Shown here: in pieces, positions 8,234 through 18,394 of the stretch | How positions within the stretch are numbered: position 1 is the first letter of the stretch | Layout: the number at the start of each line of letters is the position of its first letter | NCBI GenBank assembly: GCA_900258555.1 | Contig: LT984854.1 | Span: forward strand, 1,642,646 to 1,690,733 | Source of the DNA: an uncultured Desulfobacterium sp. | GTDB taxonomy: Bacteria; Desulfobacterota; DSM-4660; Desulfatiglandales; Desulfatiglandaceae | Direction of reading: 5' to 3' | DNA: 48,088 bases | The notes under the pieces: generated by a model | The model's database searches: none | What the model was told of the DNA's origin: nothing | Seen by the model: the letters and a program-made list of their open reading frames with translations, nothing else | Translations under genes and position numbers: made by a program

Positions 8234-11200
8234 CACAGGACTCCTTCCAGCAAGGCCTCAACCTTGCTCATAACCTGATCGTCTTCATACCAATTGAGCT
8301 GGATCACCTTTGCCGGGCACTCTGCCGCGCATATCCCGCAGCCCCTGCAAAGCGCCTCATCTATCTCGCTTACACCATCCTTGTTGATCTTCGGAACCCC
8401 ATACGGGCATGATCGGACACAAACCAGGCATGATGCGCAGTTTTGTTGATCCACCTTGGCGGTGACCACGGACAGAGTGATCTCTGTCTGGGAAAGAAAC
8501 GTCGCGGCCCTTGATGCAGCGGCAAGAGACTGGGATATGGATTCTGAAATCAGTTTCGGGCTGTGCGCTGTACCGCAGACAAAGATACCCTCACTTGGCG
8601 TGTCAACCGGTCGTAATTTGACATGGGCCTCCATGAAATACCCGTGCTGGTTGCGTGCCAGTTTAAGGATGTTGGCCAATTCGTCGGTGTCCTGAGGTCT
8701 GACCCCGGCGCTCAGCACAAGTGCGTCGGCGGTTACCATGAGATCCCTTTGAAGTACATGGTCTTTAAATGTAACTATAACACCCTCATCTGTAATTTCC
8801 ACCTGGGGGGGGACTTCCTTATTAAAACGAAAGAAGACCACACCCTCGCGCCTTGCCTCTCTGTAGTAGTTTTCAAGAAGGCCGTAGGCGCGGATGTCAC
8901 GGTAAAGGATGTATACATTGGCATCCGGGTTTTCAGCCTTTATGTGCAGGGCATTTTTTATAGCCGTCTGGCAGCACACACGGGAGCAGTTTGAAAAATC
9001 CTCATTTCTGGAGCCTACACATTGAATCATCACAACATTTTTAAGATCGGAGGCCCCTTCCTCTTCGAGGCGTTTTCCCATCTCTATCTGAGTTATTATA
9101 CGGGTGTCCGCACCGTAGGAAAATTCCGTCGGGCTGTATTCAGTTGCTCCTGTGGCGAGCACTACAACACCATGATCAATCTTTCTCTCATACATGGCCG
9201 GGCCGACGAGCACTTCAGTTGTGAAGTTTCCTTTGAACCCGCTGAACCCTACTATCAAAGACTCGGTAAGCACCTGTATATTTTTATTATGTGTGACGTT
9301 TTCAATCAGTCCTACAACCAGTTCCTGGACATCGTCGCCTTCAATGGTCTTGGTCAACTCCCTTGAAAGACCGCCCAAATGAGGTTCTTTTTCTACAAGC
9401 ACCACCTCAAAGCCCTGGTTGCCGAGGCTTAAGGCAGCGCTCATGCCTGAAACGCCTCCGCCAATAACCAGGGCCCTCTTGTTTATTGAAAGTTTTTTAG
9501 CCTTCAGGGGCGTCAACAATGAGGCCCTTGCAACCGACATCCTGACAAGATCCTTGGCCTTTTCCGTGGCGGCCAGGGCATTGTCACCATGGACCCAGGA
9601 ATTGTGATTCCTGATGTTTGCCATTTCAAAGAGATAGGGGTTCAGCCCGCAGCTCTTTAAGGTGTCCTGAAAGAGTGGTTCATGGGTCGTGGGCGAACAG
9701 GCCGCTACCACCATGCGGTTTAGTCCCTTTTCCCTGATCACATCCTTCATCCTGTCCTGTGTATCCTGGGCGCAGGTAAAGAGGTTTTGATCAGCATAAA
9801 CGACATGGGGTAAAGATGATGCATATTCCACCACAGAGGCCACATCCACCACGCCCCCGATGTTAGTGCCGCAGTTGCACACAAACACGCCTATTCTTGG
9901 TTCCTGTTCTGATACGTCTATTTCGTCTGGCACCTTAACGGTCCTGATCTCAGTGCCGCGGGCAGCGGCAAGATCAATGCTCGCCGCGCATGCAGCGGCG
10001 CTTGCCTCGGTTACTGAGGATGGGATATCCTTGGGACCCTGGAACGCGCCGCAGACGTAAATTCCTTCTTTTGATGTGGTGACCGGCTGGAAGGTCCCGG
10101 TCTTACAGAATTTATCGGAATTAAGTTCCACCCCCAGCCTTTCCGCCAATCTCTCCACCTCCGGAGGAGTTTCTATACCTACGGAAAGGACCACCATATC
10201 AAATTGCTCTTGGATGAATTCTCCCTCTTCAGTGGCGTATTTTAGAAGTAGGTCGTCCGTGCCGGCAACGGGGTCAATGGTGTGTACCCTGGATCGAATA
10301 TAACGGACCCCGTATTTTTCCCTCGCCCTGTCATAATAGTCTTCAAAATCCTTTCCGAATGTCCTCATGTCCATGAAAAATATTGCACAGTCAATATCAG
10401 GTCCGGCGTGTTCCTTTGCTATGACGGCCTCCTTGGTTGCATACATACAGCATACAGATGAGCAATAGCCGTGATCACATCTGTTGAGATCCCTTGAACC
10501 CACGCACTGGAGCCATGCAATCTTTTTGGGCTCTTTGTGATCAGACATGCGCACGAGATGCCCCATGGTGGGACCTGAGGCGGAAAGAATCCTTTCAAAC
10601 TCCATCGCCGTCATTACGTTCTGGTGCTTTGCATAACTGTAGGTATCGAACCTGGACGGGTCAAAGGGCTTGAAGCCTGCGGAAAGGATTATTGAGCCGA
10701 CATTCAATTCCATCAGTTGTGATTGTTCTTTATGGGTCTCTGAAGTGACAGCGCCGGCCTTACAGTTTTCTACACACTGAAAACATTCGCAGCAATAACC
10801 GCAATTAAGGCAGCGGTCTGCTTCAGCCTTTCCGGTATCTTCATCATAGCCCAGCTCCATTTCATTAAAGTTGCCCTTGCGCTCGGCAGGGCTCAACTCC
10901 GGCATCCTGGCCCTGTCTTTTTTGGGGATATCAACCGGTATGGGCCGATAAACAGGATTTTCCTTGCTGATGGGCTGACGGCCCTCAGCCATATCCCTGC
11001 CGTCAAGATATCTGACAATGGATTCAGCGGCCTCACGACCTGCTGCAATGGCACCTATAGCCACCCAGGGACCTGTCTGAGCATCACCTCCTGCAAAGAC
11101 ACCCTCTCTGCCGGTTGCATAGGTTATCGGGTCAACATCTACAGTTCCCCATCTTGAGAACTTGATCCCCATCACATCTTCTATGGACGATAAATCCGGT

Positions 11201-12684
11201 CTCTGACCGATAGCAGGTATGAGCTGGTCTATTTCCAGATCGTATTCGCTTCCCGGGATGGGGACAGGCCTTCTCCTGCCGGAGGAATCAGGCTCCCCAA
11301 GTTCCATTCTGATGCATCTTAAGGTGCATACCTTCCCGTCTTTAGCGATTATCTCCTGAGGGGCTGACAGATATGTAATCTTTACTCCTTCCTCCTCTGC
11401 TGCCTTTATTTCCTCCTCCCAGGCCGGCATCTCCGCCCTGGTGCGGCGATAGATGATGTTTACCTCTTCAGCCTTCAGCCTGACTGCTGAACGGGCGACA
11501 TCTATTGCGACATTGCCTCCTCCGATGATGGCGACCCTTTTACCAACCTTGGCGTTTCCGGTCAGATTGAGCTCTCTTAAGAAATCTACACCCTGCCTCA
11601 CACCTTCAGCTTTTTCACCCGGCACGCCAAGTTCAATGCCCTTATGTGCGCCGACGGCAATGTATACAGCCTTGTAACCGTCTGCAAGAAGATTATCTAC
11701 AGTGAGATTTGGTCCGAGCGGCGAATTCAATTTTATTTCCACACCCAGGCCTGTAATGATTTCGATCTCTCTGTCCAGCACATGCCTTGGCAGACGATGA
11801 TCCGGAATTCCCACCCTGAGCATGCCCCCTGCCTCAGGCAGGGCCTCAAAGATGGTGGAACGGATCCCTTTTTTAGCCAAATGATATGCGGCGGAAAGAC
11901 CCGCAGGCCCTGAGCCGATAATAGCCGCCTTTTCCTCACGCAAGGGGAGGCACTCTATGGAAATCTTTCTGGGATCAAACTGATCTGCTGCAAGTCGTTT
12001 GAGATTCCGGATGGCTACAGGCTTATCTACATCACATCTTCTGCACGCATCCTCGCAGCCGTGGGGACAGATCCTTCCCAATACACCCGGCAGGGGCAGA
12101 TCTTCCATAATTATCTTTAAGGCCTGTTCATATTTTCCCTCTTTTACCATCTGTACATAGCCCTGAACATTGAGTCCGGCAGGGCAAGCTAGACGGCATG
12201 GTGCCTTATCGGTCTTATGTATGGCGAATGCCCCTGGTATTGACTGGGCATATTTTTTGTATGTAGCCTTTCTGTCGCTTAGACCCTGGTCATATTCATT
12301 GGGTAGAGAGACGGGGCAGACCTTGGCGCAATCGCCGCAGGCGGTGCATTTGGAAAGATCAATATACCTGGGATCTTTACGCACAGATACCTTGAAATTT
12401 CCCTTGGAGCCTTCAACCTTTTCTATGTCCGCGCATGTGATCAGGTTGATATTTAAATGCCGGCCGACCTCGACCAGCTTGGGAGAAATTATTCACATCG
12501 CGCAGTCATTGGTGGGAAAAGTCTTGTCCAATTCGGACATTACTCCCCCAATGCCGGAAGATTTCTCAACAAGGTGCACATAATAGCCGGAATTTGCGAG
12601 ATCAAGGGCCGACTGCATGCCGGCGATACCGGCCCCGACAACCATGACAGATCCGGATAAATTTTGCGGATTATTCTTCGACAT
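8233..12684 (-). CDS. hdrA: HdrA-GltD-HdrA fusion, selenocysteine at in-frame TGA
   Basis: Read through TGA 12493-12495 as Sec64, this is a 1483-residue protein. Order: FAD Rossmann motif [12 protein letters not shown] and the HdrA signature TFPTNDCAM-Sec-IISPKL (~12-70); ferredoxin cluster [12 protein letters not shown] (~115); GltD-like FAD/NAD(P)H module ([14 protein letters not shown] ~162, [12 protein letters not shown] ~255, [12 protein letters not shown] ~385); cysteine-rich [13 protein letters not shown] (~635); rest of HdrA with CVGSR; then a second HdrA unit from ~960 ([23 protein letters not shown], second CVGSR); and a C-terminal 2[4Fe-4S] ferredoxin (~1420-1465). HdrA proteins bifurcate electrons on FAD; the GltD part suggests NAD(P)H as partner. 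No hdrB or hdrC is nearby. The ATG has a GGGAT ribosome binding site. An ORF starting at 12384 is only the part after the TGA. Confidence 0.93.
12459..12495 (-). promoter_or_regulatory. Putative bSECIS element of hdrA
   Basis: Starting 14 nt after the TGA on the minus strand, GCTGGTC pairs with GGCCGGC (7 bp with G-U pairs) around the loop GAGGTC. The GGTC loop sequence and its distance from the TGA closely resemble the SECIS of E. coli fdhF. This supports decoding of codon 64 as selenocysteine. Confidence 0.75.
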
Positions 12685-12701
12685 CGTTTATCCCTTTTAA
12701 A

Positions 12702-13577
12702 TTAGATTTTTGCCGCGTCCATAACCAGTGGAAGATATTTCTCCCAGCCGATGGTAGATATCAAGACACCTGCCATACCCATATCTTTTAAGCGCGCTAT
12801 GGTCTCTCCTGCTATCCGGATGCATTCCTTGCCCTTGTCAGGGGCCTTTTGAATATCTCTGATTATCTCGGATGGGACGGACATGCCTTTTACGTTTTTA
12901 TCAATATAGCGCGCCATACCTGCAGATTTCAGCAAAAGGACTGTAGGAATCAATTTGATTCTGGTCGTGTCAACACGCTTTAGAAACTGTTGAAAACGCC
13001 GGAGATCAAAAACCGGGTTGGTAATTACATATTCAACGCCCAGGGAAATCTTCTTTTTGAGGTTTTCAAGCTCGATATCCATAAGACCTCCGGAGACAGA
13101 GGTATCCATAGTGGACCCTACACAGAAATGCGGCACCCCGCGAAGTTCGATCCCGGCAAGGTCCCTGCCTGAGCTGAGCCTGTTTATAGCGTCCAAGAGT
13201 TCGGTTAAATCTAAGTCGTTTACGGTCCTGGCCTGGGGGTGATCTCCGAATTTAATCTCCTCGCCCGCTACCGCCATAATATTGGGAATTCCCAAGGCGC
13301 CGGCGGCTAAAATGTCCGCCTGCAACGCAAGACTGTTCCTGTCGCGGCAACATACCTGAAATACGGTTTCAATCCCGGCTTTTTGAAAAAAGGCGCACGC
13401 GCCGAGAGAGCTTGCCTTTAGCACGGCATTGGCCATTTCAGGGATAACTATTGCATCCACTCTTCCCCTTGATTGCATGGCGCTTTCGAGAAGAGAAGAA
13501 AAATCAGTCCCCTTTGGCGGCTCGAACTCTCCCAGGACTACAAATTTACCCGATCTAATCTTGTCTTGAAGGGGCAT
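12702..13577 (-). CDS. Second MetF-like methylene-THF reductase paralogue
   Basis: A 291-residue MTHFR-family protein, divergent from metF in the same operon. It keeps the N-terminal VVLGEFEPPKGTD (catalytic-glutamate region) and the folate/flavin-site landmarks QVCCRDRNSLALQ and AVAGEEIKFGDHPQARTVNDLD. I chose the ATG at 13577 because GGAGG lies 8 nt upstream; an in-frame start at 13652 lies well inside the preceding gene. It overlaps the receiver-like gene by about 23 bp and ends 17 bp before hdrA. Having two MTHFR-like subunits beside one MetV suggests a second active or structural subunit, or a protein acting on another C1 carrier; which one cannot be told from sequence. Confidence 0.85.
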   Translation of the reverse strand: MPLQDKIRSGKFVVLGEFEPPKGTDFSSLLESAMQSRGRVDAIVIPEMANAVLKASSLGACAFFQKAGIETVFQVCCRDRNSLALQADILAAGALGIPNIMAVAGEEIKFGDHPQARTVNDLDLTELLDAINRLSSGRDLAGIELRGVPHFCVGSTMDTSVSGGLMDIELENLKKKISLGVEYVITNPVFDLRRFQQFLKRVDTTRIKLIPTVLLLKSAGMARYIDKNVKGMSVPSEIIRDIQKAPDKGKECIRIAGETIARLKDMGMAGVLISTIGWEKYLPLVMDAAKI

Positions 13578-13968
13578 GTATTGAACCTCCGCAATGGTGG
13601 GGTGAATAATTAATGGCACTGGCAATTGCCATTTCAAGATCCTGTGATCCAAAGGCCTTTATATGATAGTAAAATATCCCCTGTTGTCTTGCATTGCCTT
13701 CGAATTCAGGGGTATTGACTTCAGCACAGACAATGATGCGTAAATTTTCTACAATCCCCTTAATAATGGATATAAATTCACAGCCGAACTCCAACAGGGA
13801 AGAATCCAGCAGAAGAATATCCACCCTCCTGCCCTGAAGAGTTATCAGTGTCTCTTTAAGGGTTTTAAGGTGGATTACGTCCAGACCAATCCCGGACAGA
13901 AATGGTCTCATCTCTGATAACAGGGCTTCGGTAGGTTCTGCAATAATAATGGTCTTTCCAGTTCCCAT
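13555..13968 (-). CDS. Divergent receiver-domain-like protein
   Basis: A 137-residue protein with the outline of a response-regulator receiver: first strand TIIIAEPTEALL, DILLLDSSLLEFG with the Asp at the phospho-acceptor place near residue 55, and a late HIKAFG that could supply the conserved lysine. The usual acidic pair after strand 1 is only a single glutamate, so normal phosphorylation is doubtful. There is no output domain. It is the first gene of the HdrA-MetF operon and its end overlaps the start of the MetF paralogue, which points to a role tied to that operon. The fold assignment is moderate. Confidence 0.7.
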   Translation of the reverse strand: MGTGKTIIIAEPTEALLSEMRPFLSGIGLDVIHLKTLKETLITLQGRRVDILLLDSSLLEFGCEFISIIKGIVENLRIIVCAEVNTPEFEGNARQQGIFYYHIKAFGSQDLEMAIASAINYSPHHCGGSIHAPSRQD

Positions 13969-14424
13969 AGGGACCTAAAGGAGATTTATCTCTGTCCTAG
14001 TCAAGGGATTTATTCCAAATCAATGTCTAAACAGTTCATTATTGTGTCTGAATAAAAAGCAAAAGCTGTACCATATGACATGACTCATTAAAAGATAATA
14101 AATTCCAGAAGTTATGCTAATTTTTCTCCTAATTAAATAAAAGTCCTGAGGCATTTGGTAGCGCTTAACAAAAATAATAATATCTAACATCTTGTTTTTA
14201 CAATAAAATGAATTGACAGGGAGAAAAGTAAGCTAAATGTTACAAAATTACTCACTTAACCTGAATTCCTGCAATAATTCCTGCAGAAATTATTAATTCA
14301 TAACCCCGTCTAAATCAAAAATATAGGCCTATATTCATTTGACAATTACAAGGGCTTTATATATTAAGCTTCATACCCATCAACTTCTATCGCTGTTTAG
14401 ATCTAACCCGAAAAAGGTGATTTT
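13969..14424 (+). other. AT-rich divergent intergenic region
   Basis: This 456-bp gap lies between the minus-strand Hdr/Met operon and the plus-strand phosphate genes, so it should hold promoters for both. A tandem AATTCCTGCA motif with the palindrome TTCCTGCAGAA lies around 14262-14288 and could be an operator. No open frame with coding character was seen. The plus-strand promoter is listed separately. Confidence 0.5.
14339..14367 (+). promoter_or_regulatory. Sigma70-type promoter for the phosphate genes
   Basis: TTGACA at 14339-14344 and TATTAA at 14362-14367 are separated by 17 bp. The site lies about 58 bp before the ATG of the DUF47 gene and points toward it. No clear Pho-box-like repeat was seen. 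Confidence 0.6.
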
Positions 14425-15072
14425 ATGTCCCTAGACAAGTTCTTTAAGTTCTTTACGCCAAAGGAGAATACCTTTTATCAATTGTTTGAAGAAGACGCGG
14501 ATAATCTGGTCAAAATCGCCCAATTGCTTTCTAAATTGATGCATTGCCAGGTTTCTTCAGAATGGTCTCCCATTATCAAGGAGATAAAAGATCTTGAAGT
14601 TGTAGGAGATGCGATTACAAACCGGATTTATGACCATCTTGACAAATCGTTTATTACCCCCTTTGATCGTGAAGAGATATATGCTCTTGCAACTTGTATT
14701 GATGATATTGCCGATTCAATTAACGCCGCGTGTAATCGAGTTAAGATGTATAAGCCTAAGGTCTTTATACCGGAGTTTACCCCGCTGGCGACCCTGATCC
14801 TTGAAGCGGCAAGGCTTATCAAAAGGGCAATAGAAGAGTTAAAGGATGTGTCCAGTTCTCAAACAGTGACTGAATTATGTCAGGAAATAAGCAAAATAGA
14901 ACATCTTGCTGATGAATTGTATCATATTGCCATCTCCAAGCTTTTTGAAAAAGAAACTGATCCCATTGAACTGATAAAGATAAAGGATGTCCTCGAGACA
15001 CTTGAAGGGGCTACAGATCATGCCAAGAGTCTTTCGGACGTACTAAAGACAGTTGTTATTAAACGCACTTAG
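14425..15072 (+). CDS. DUF47/PhoU-like phosphate transport regulator
   Basis: A 215-residue all-helical protein of the DUF47 (PhoU-related) family, whose genes usually pair with Pit transporters and modulate them. Typical landmarks are the N-terminal FFKFFTPKENTFYQLFEEDA, the helix with KEIKDLEVVGDAITNRIYDHL, the acidic segment TPFDREEIYALATCIDDIADS, and the C-terminal DVLETLEGATDHAKSLSDVL. The ATG follows an AAAAAGGTGA ribosome binding site. The pit gene starts 18 bp downstream, so the two form an operon behind the TTGACA/TATTAA promoter. The protein is full length for the family. Confidence 0.93.
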   Translation: MSLDKFFKFFTPKENTFYQLFEEDADNLVKIAQLLSKLMHCQVSSEWSPIIKEIKDLEVVGDAITNRIYDHLDKSFITPFDREEIYALATCIDDIADSINAACNRVKMYKPKVFIPEFTPLATLILEAARLIKRAIEELKDVSSSQTVTELCQEISKIEHLADELYHIAISKLFEKETDPIELIKIKDVLETLEGATDHAKSLSDVLKTVVIKRT

Positions 15073-15090
15073 TTTTCATGTAATTTTTTT

Positions 15091-16086
15091 ATGCTTACCT
15101 TAATAATTATTACAATCTCCATTGCCCTGATTTTTGATTTTCTAAACGGGATGAACGATGCAGCCAATTCTATCGCCACGGTAATATCAACAAGGGTCCT
15201 TTCACCAAAGATTGCTGTTGCATGGGCAGCGTTTTTTAATTTTGCTGCGGTATTTTTTTTCGGTGTCCATGTGGCTACAACCATTGGAAAGGGTATAGTT
15301 GATCCGGCTTTTGTTGATGCATACCTTATTCTTTCCGCTCTATTGGGCTCAGTGATTTGGACCTATTTTTGTACCCATTTCGGAATGCCCATTAGTGTAT
15401 CTCATGCACTGATAGGCGGCATGATCGGGCCTGCATTAATTTCATATGGCATGAAAGGCTTGATTATTGCGGGCATCACAAAGGTGATCATTTTTATAGT
15501 TCTTTCACCAGTTCTAGGATTTGTATTAGGGTACATCATCATGGTGTTAACACTTCATGCTTTCAAAAGTAGCACACCCAGAAAAGTTGACATTCATTTC
15601 AGAACACTGCAATTGCTTTCCTCAGCCGTATTAAGCCTGGCGCACGGCACCAACGATGCACAGAAGACCATGGGGATCATTGCAGTGCTTTTATACAGTA
15701 CAGGATACCTTGGGGAAACATTCCACGTTCCATACTGGGTGATTATCGCCAGCTACAGCACCATTTCACTGGGAACACTCGCAGGAGGGTGGAAGGTTAT
15801 AAAAAATATTGGAGTTGGCTTAACAGATCTTAAGCCGGTTCACGGCTTTTGCGCGCAGACAGCCGGGTCTCTGACCATCCTTGGGGCGTCCCTTGCCGGC
15901 ATCCCGGTAAGCACCACTCACACCATCACAGGCTCTATTATGGGGGTAGGTATAACCCGCAGACTTTCCGCCGTTCACTGGGGCCTTGCAGGCCATATAG
16001 TTTTGGCCTGGGTCTTTACCATCCCCGCCACGATGATTGTCTCAGGATTACTGTACCTGGTGATAAAGACGATTTTCGTACCCTGA
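15091..16086 (+). CDS. pit: Pit-family inorganic phosphate transporter
   Basis: A 331-residue integral membrane permease of the PiT family, which moves metal-phosphate or sodium-phosphate into the cell. The two duplicated signature segments are present: FDFLNGMNDAANSIATVIST near the N-terminus and LAHGTNDAQKTMGIIA in the second half, with PISVSHALIGG and PVSTTHTITGSIMG as the paired re-entrant motifs. About ten hydrophobic helices can be counted. It follows the DUF47 gene by 18 bp, the usual pair. No terminator was seen directly after it. Confidence 0.95.
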   Translation: MLTLIIITISIALIFDFLNGMNDAANSIATVISTRVLSPKIAVAWAAFFNFAAVFFFGVHVATTIGKGIVDPAFVDAYLILSALLGSVIWTYFCTHFGMPISVSHALIGGMIGPALISYGMKGLIIAGITKVIIFIVLSPVLGFVLGYIIMVLTLHAFKSSTPRKVDIHFRTLQLLSSAVLSLAHGTNDAQKTMGIIAVLLYSTGYLGETFHVPYWVIIASYSTISLGTLAGGWKVIKNIGVGLTDLKPVHGFCAQTAGSLTILGASLAGIPVSTTHTITGSIMGVGITRRLSAVHWGLAGHIVLAWVFTIPATMIVSGLLYLVIKTIFVP

Positions 16087-16147
16087 CAGTCTTACCAAAA
16101 AAATACATGTCTGAAATTTCCTTCGGTATTTAAGTCCCCTTCCAGCG

Positions 16148-16251
16148 GTTTGGCTGCTAACTATATCTGAAAAAACAGCCAGTTAAAACCACAAGAATAC
16201 TACGGCACACCAGTTGCATGACAGTCGAAAAACCTTCATAAGCAGCCAAAC
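16148..16251 (+). repeat. Inverted repeat in the leader of the InlB-repeat gene
   Basis: GTTTGGCTGCT at 16148-16158 is exactly complementary to AGCAGCCAAAC at 16241-16251, about 45 bp before the downstream ATG. An inner CAGCCA (about 16176-16181) could pair with the left arm instead. This could make alternative leader structures, but no known riboswitch class was recognised. Confidence 0.4.
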
Positions 16252-16296
16252 TTACGGCGTTTATTATTCAAGTGTTTGCAGGGGAAATGCCGCGTT

Positions 16297-18387
16297 ATGT
16301 CATTTAATAAAATTGAGTCTGTTTTAATCACGGTGATAATGTTATTTTGTATATTTATTTCTATGGATTCCTTTGCACTGGATATAACATTGTCATGGAA
16401 TCCCAGCCCAGGGGCTACGGGTTATAAAATATACTATTCCTCCTATTCTTCTAAAGCCGGTCCCCCATACAACGGCACCGGCGCTGATGAAGGGCCATCT
16501 CCCATTGATGCAGGAAATGTTACACAATTTACAATGCATAATCTTTCAGAAGAAGGTAACCGTTTCGCAATCACTGCCTATAACTCTTATGGTGAAAGCG
16601 GCTATTCCAGCGAGGCGGTACTTGCTCCTCAAAAATACAGTCTTTTTATCACAACAAGTGGGTCGGGTGCGGTCAGTCCTGCGGGCGGGACATATACCAA
16701 AGGAGCCACGGTGCAGTTGATGGCGACCCCTGCAACCGGATGGGTTTTTAGGGGTTGGAGCGGGGATCTTAACTCCACTGCTAATCCCTCAGCAATAGTA
16801 ATGGATGGGAATAAGACGGTGACGGCTACTTTTACCCAACTGCCGACTCAATACACCTTGTCAGTAAATACCACAGGACAGGGAAGTGTCAGCCCGGCAG
16901 GCGGGACTTATAGCAAAGGAGCCACGGTGCAGTTGAAAGCGACACCTGCCTCCGGCTGGGTTTTTAGCGGCTGGAGCGGGGGTCTTAACTCCACTGCTAA
17001 TCCCTCAGCAATAGTAATGGATGGGAACAAAACAGTGACGGCTGCTTTTACCCAACTGCCGGCTCAGTACGCCTTGTCAGTAAATACCACAGGACAGGGA
17101 AGTGTCAGCCCGGCAGGCGGGACTTATAACAGAGGTGCCACAGTGCAGTTGAAAGCGACACCTGCCTCCGGATGGATTTTTAGCGGCTGGAGCGGGGATG
17201 TCAGCGGAACTACGAACCCGGTAGGCATCCAAATGAACTCAAATAAAGTTGTAACAGCAAACTTTAGACAAATGCCGCCGGTGATAAATAAATTTGCTGC
17301 GATGCCGGAGACTATATGTGAGGGTGAGTCTGCGTTACTTATATGGGATATCAGCGGCGCAGAAAAGGTAACCATTGATAATGGCATTGGCATGGTTGAC
17401 AGAGTGCGAGGCTCAGTTCAGGTTTCGCCGGTTTTAAAAACAAAATATACCCTTACCGCTTCAAATGCAGCAGGCTCAAGAACAGGCAGTATAACGGTGG
17501 CTGTCGGTCCCTCCATTGTTAATGTCATCCCACACGATGGGGCTGGAGTTCAGGATAACTACCGCGTCCCCATCAATACCTCATTTGCCGTCCACATCTT
17601 TGCCAGGAACGGCATAGATCTGACTAAAAGTGATAATATTAAATTTATTATCTACAGTGGAAATCACTGTTATATTAGATCACTTAAAGACACACAGGTC
17701 GTAAAGGTTACGAAGCTTACAAATGAACCTGACACATGTGTTACAAAAATGTGGACTGTTTATCACAGGGCAGCAGATTCAATATTTAGCGAATATAATT
17801 TTGATAGAGTGATACAGATTGTATTTGAGGTCAATGACAAACAAATGGATTCTGCCCTACAGATAAACTATGAATTCAAAACAGAAACAGAGACGGAATA
17901 TAATAATGCAGTGGCCACCTCACCTGTAACAACAATGATCGCCCCTTCAAGTATTAGGAAAAAGGGCTATGATGCAGGCTTGATAATTTCAAGCGGGCAG
18001 CTCAAGTCCGCTAAAATTATTTATAATAGTAGTAGTGCTGTAATGCCCGAAGTGGGCCCGATCGAAGAAATACCCAATATGAATTTAGCTAAAACATCTG
18101 CAGTAGGTAAGCCTGTCAATTTGCAGCCACCTACGGTTTTTGAACGGCCTGTAATAATATACATTCCATGCCCTGGATACTCAAATGTCGGCGGCCTCAG
18201 CGTATTCATGTATAATGGAAAAGACTGGGTCGCCGCATTCGATACAGCGGGAAGGGTTCAGCCTGGTTGTGTCGGCTCTGTTGTCCCGGGCTCAAGGGTG
18301 AATCATAACAGCAGGAGTCTGTCCACCATAGAAGTCAGGATATATAGATCCGGCGGGTTTCAGGCCGGAAAGGTTACGACCTATTGA
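16297..18387 (+). CDS. Exported protein with fibronectin-like domain and InlB-type repeats
   Basis: A 696-residue exported protein. The first ~27 residues form a signal peptide ending SMDSFA. Residues ~28-115 resemble a fibronectin type III domain (ITLSWNPSPGATGYKIYY). Three repeats of about 66 residues follow, each with SPAGGTY, GATVQL, ATP and WSG, the divergent InlB B-repeat pattern of surface adhesins. The rest (~340-696) is a beta-rich region I do not recognise. I chose the ATG at 16297 because the signal peptide starts there; a TTG at 16276 would add 7 residues. The second and third repeats are nearly identical at DNA level, which suggests recent duplication. A strong terminator hairpin follows. 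Confidence 0.85.
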   Translation: MSFNKIESVLITVIMLFCIFISMDSFALDITLSWNPSPGATGYKIYYSSYSSKAGPPYNGTGADEGPSPIDAGNVTQFTMHNLSEEGNRFAITAYNSYGESGYSSEAVLAPQKYSLFITTSGSGAVSPAGGTYTKGATVQLMATPATGWVFRGWSGDLNSTANPSAIVMDGNKTVTATFTQLPTQYTLSVNTTGQGSVSPAGGTYSKGATVQLKATPASGWVFSGWSGGLNSTANPSAIVMDGNKTVTAAFTQLPAQYALSVNTTGQGSVSPAGGTYNRGATVQLKATPASGWIFSGWSGDVSGTTNPVGIQMNSNKVVTANFRQMPPVINKFAAMPETICEGESALLIWDISGAEKVTIDNGIGMVDRVRGSVQVSPVLKTKYTLTASNAAGSRTGSITVAVGPSIVNVIPHDGAGVQDNYRVPINTSFAVHIFARNGIDLTKSDNIKFIIYSGNHCYIRSLKDTQVVKVTKLTNEPDTCVTKMWTVYHRAADSIFSEYNFDRVIQIVFEVNDKQMDSALQINYEFKTETETEYNNAVATSPVTTMIAPSSIRKKGYDAGLIISSGQLKSAKIIYNSSSAVMPEVGPIEEIPNMNLAKTSAVGKPVNLQPPTVFERPVIIYIPCPGYSNVGGLSVFMYNGKDWVAAFDTAGRVQPGCVGSVVPGSRVNHNSRSLSTIEVRIYRSGGFQAGKVTTY

Positions 18388-18394
18388 TAATAAG

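Noticed and set aside
8233-12684. HdrA as a pseudogene broken by a stop codon
   Set aside because: The stop is TGA at a conserved Cys site, both sides are in the same frame, and a SECIS-like hairpin follows; the rest of the 4.4-kb frame is intact.
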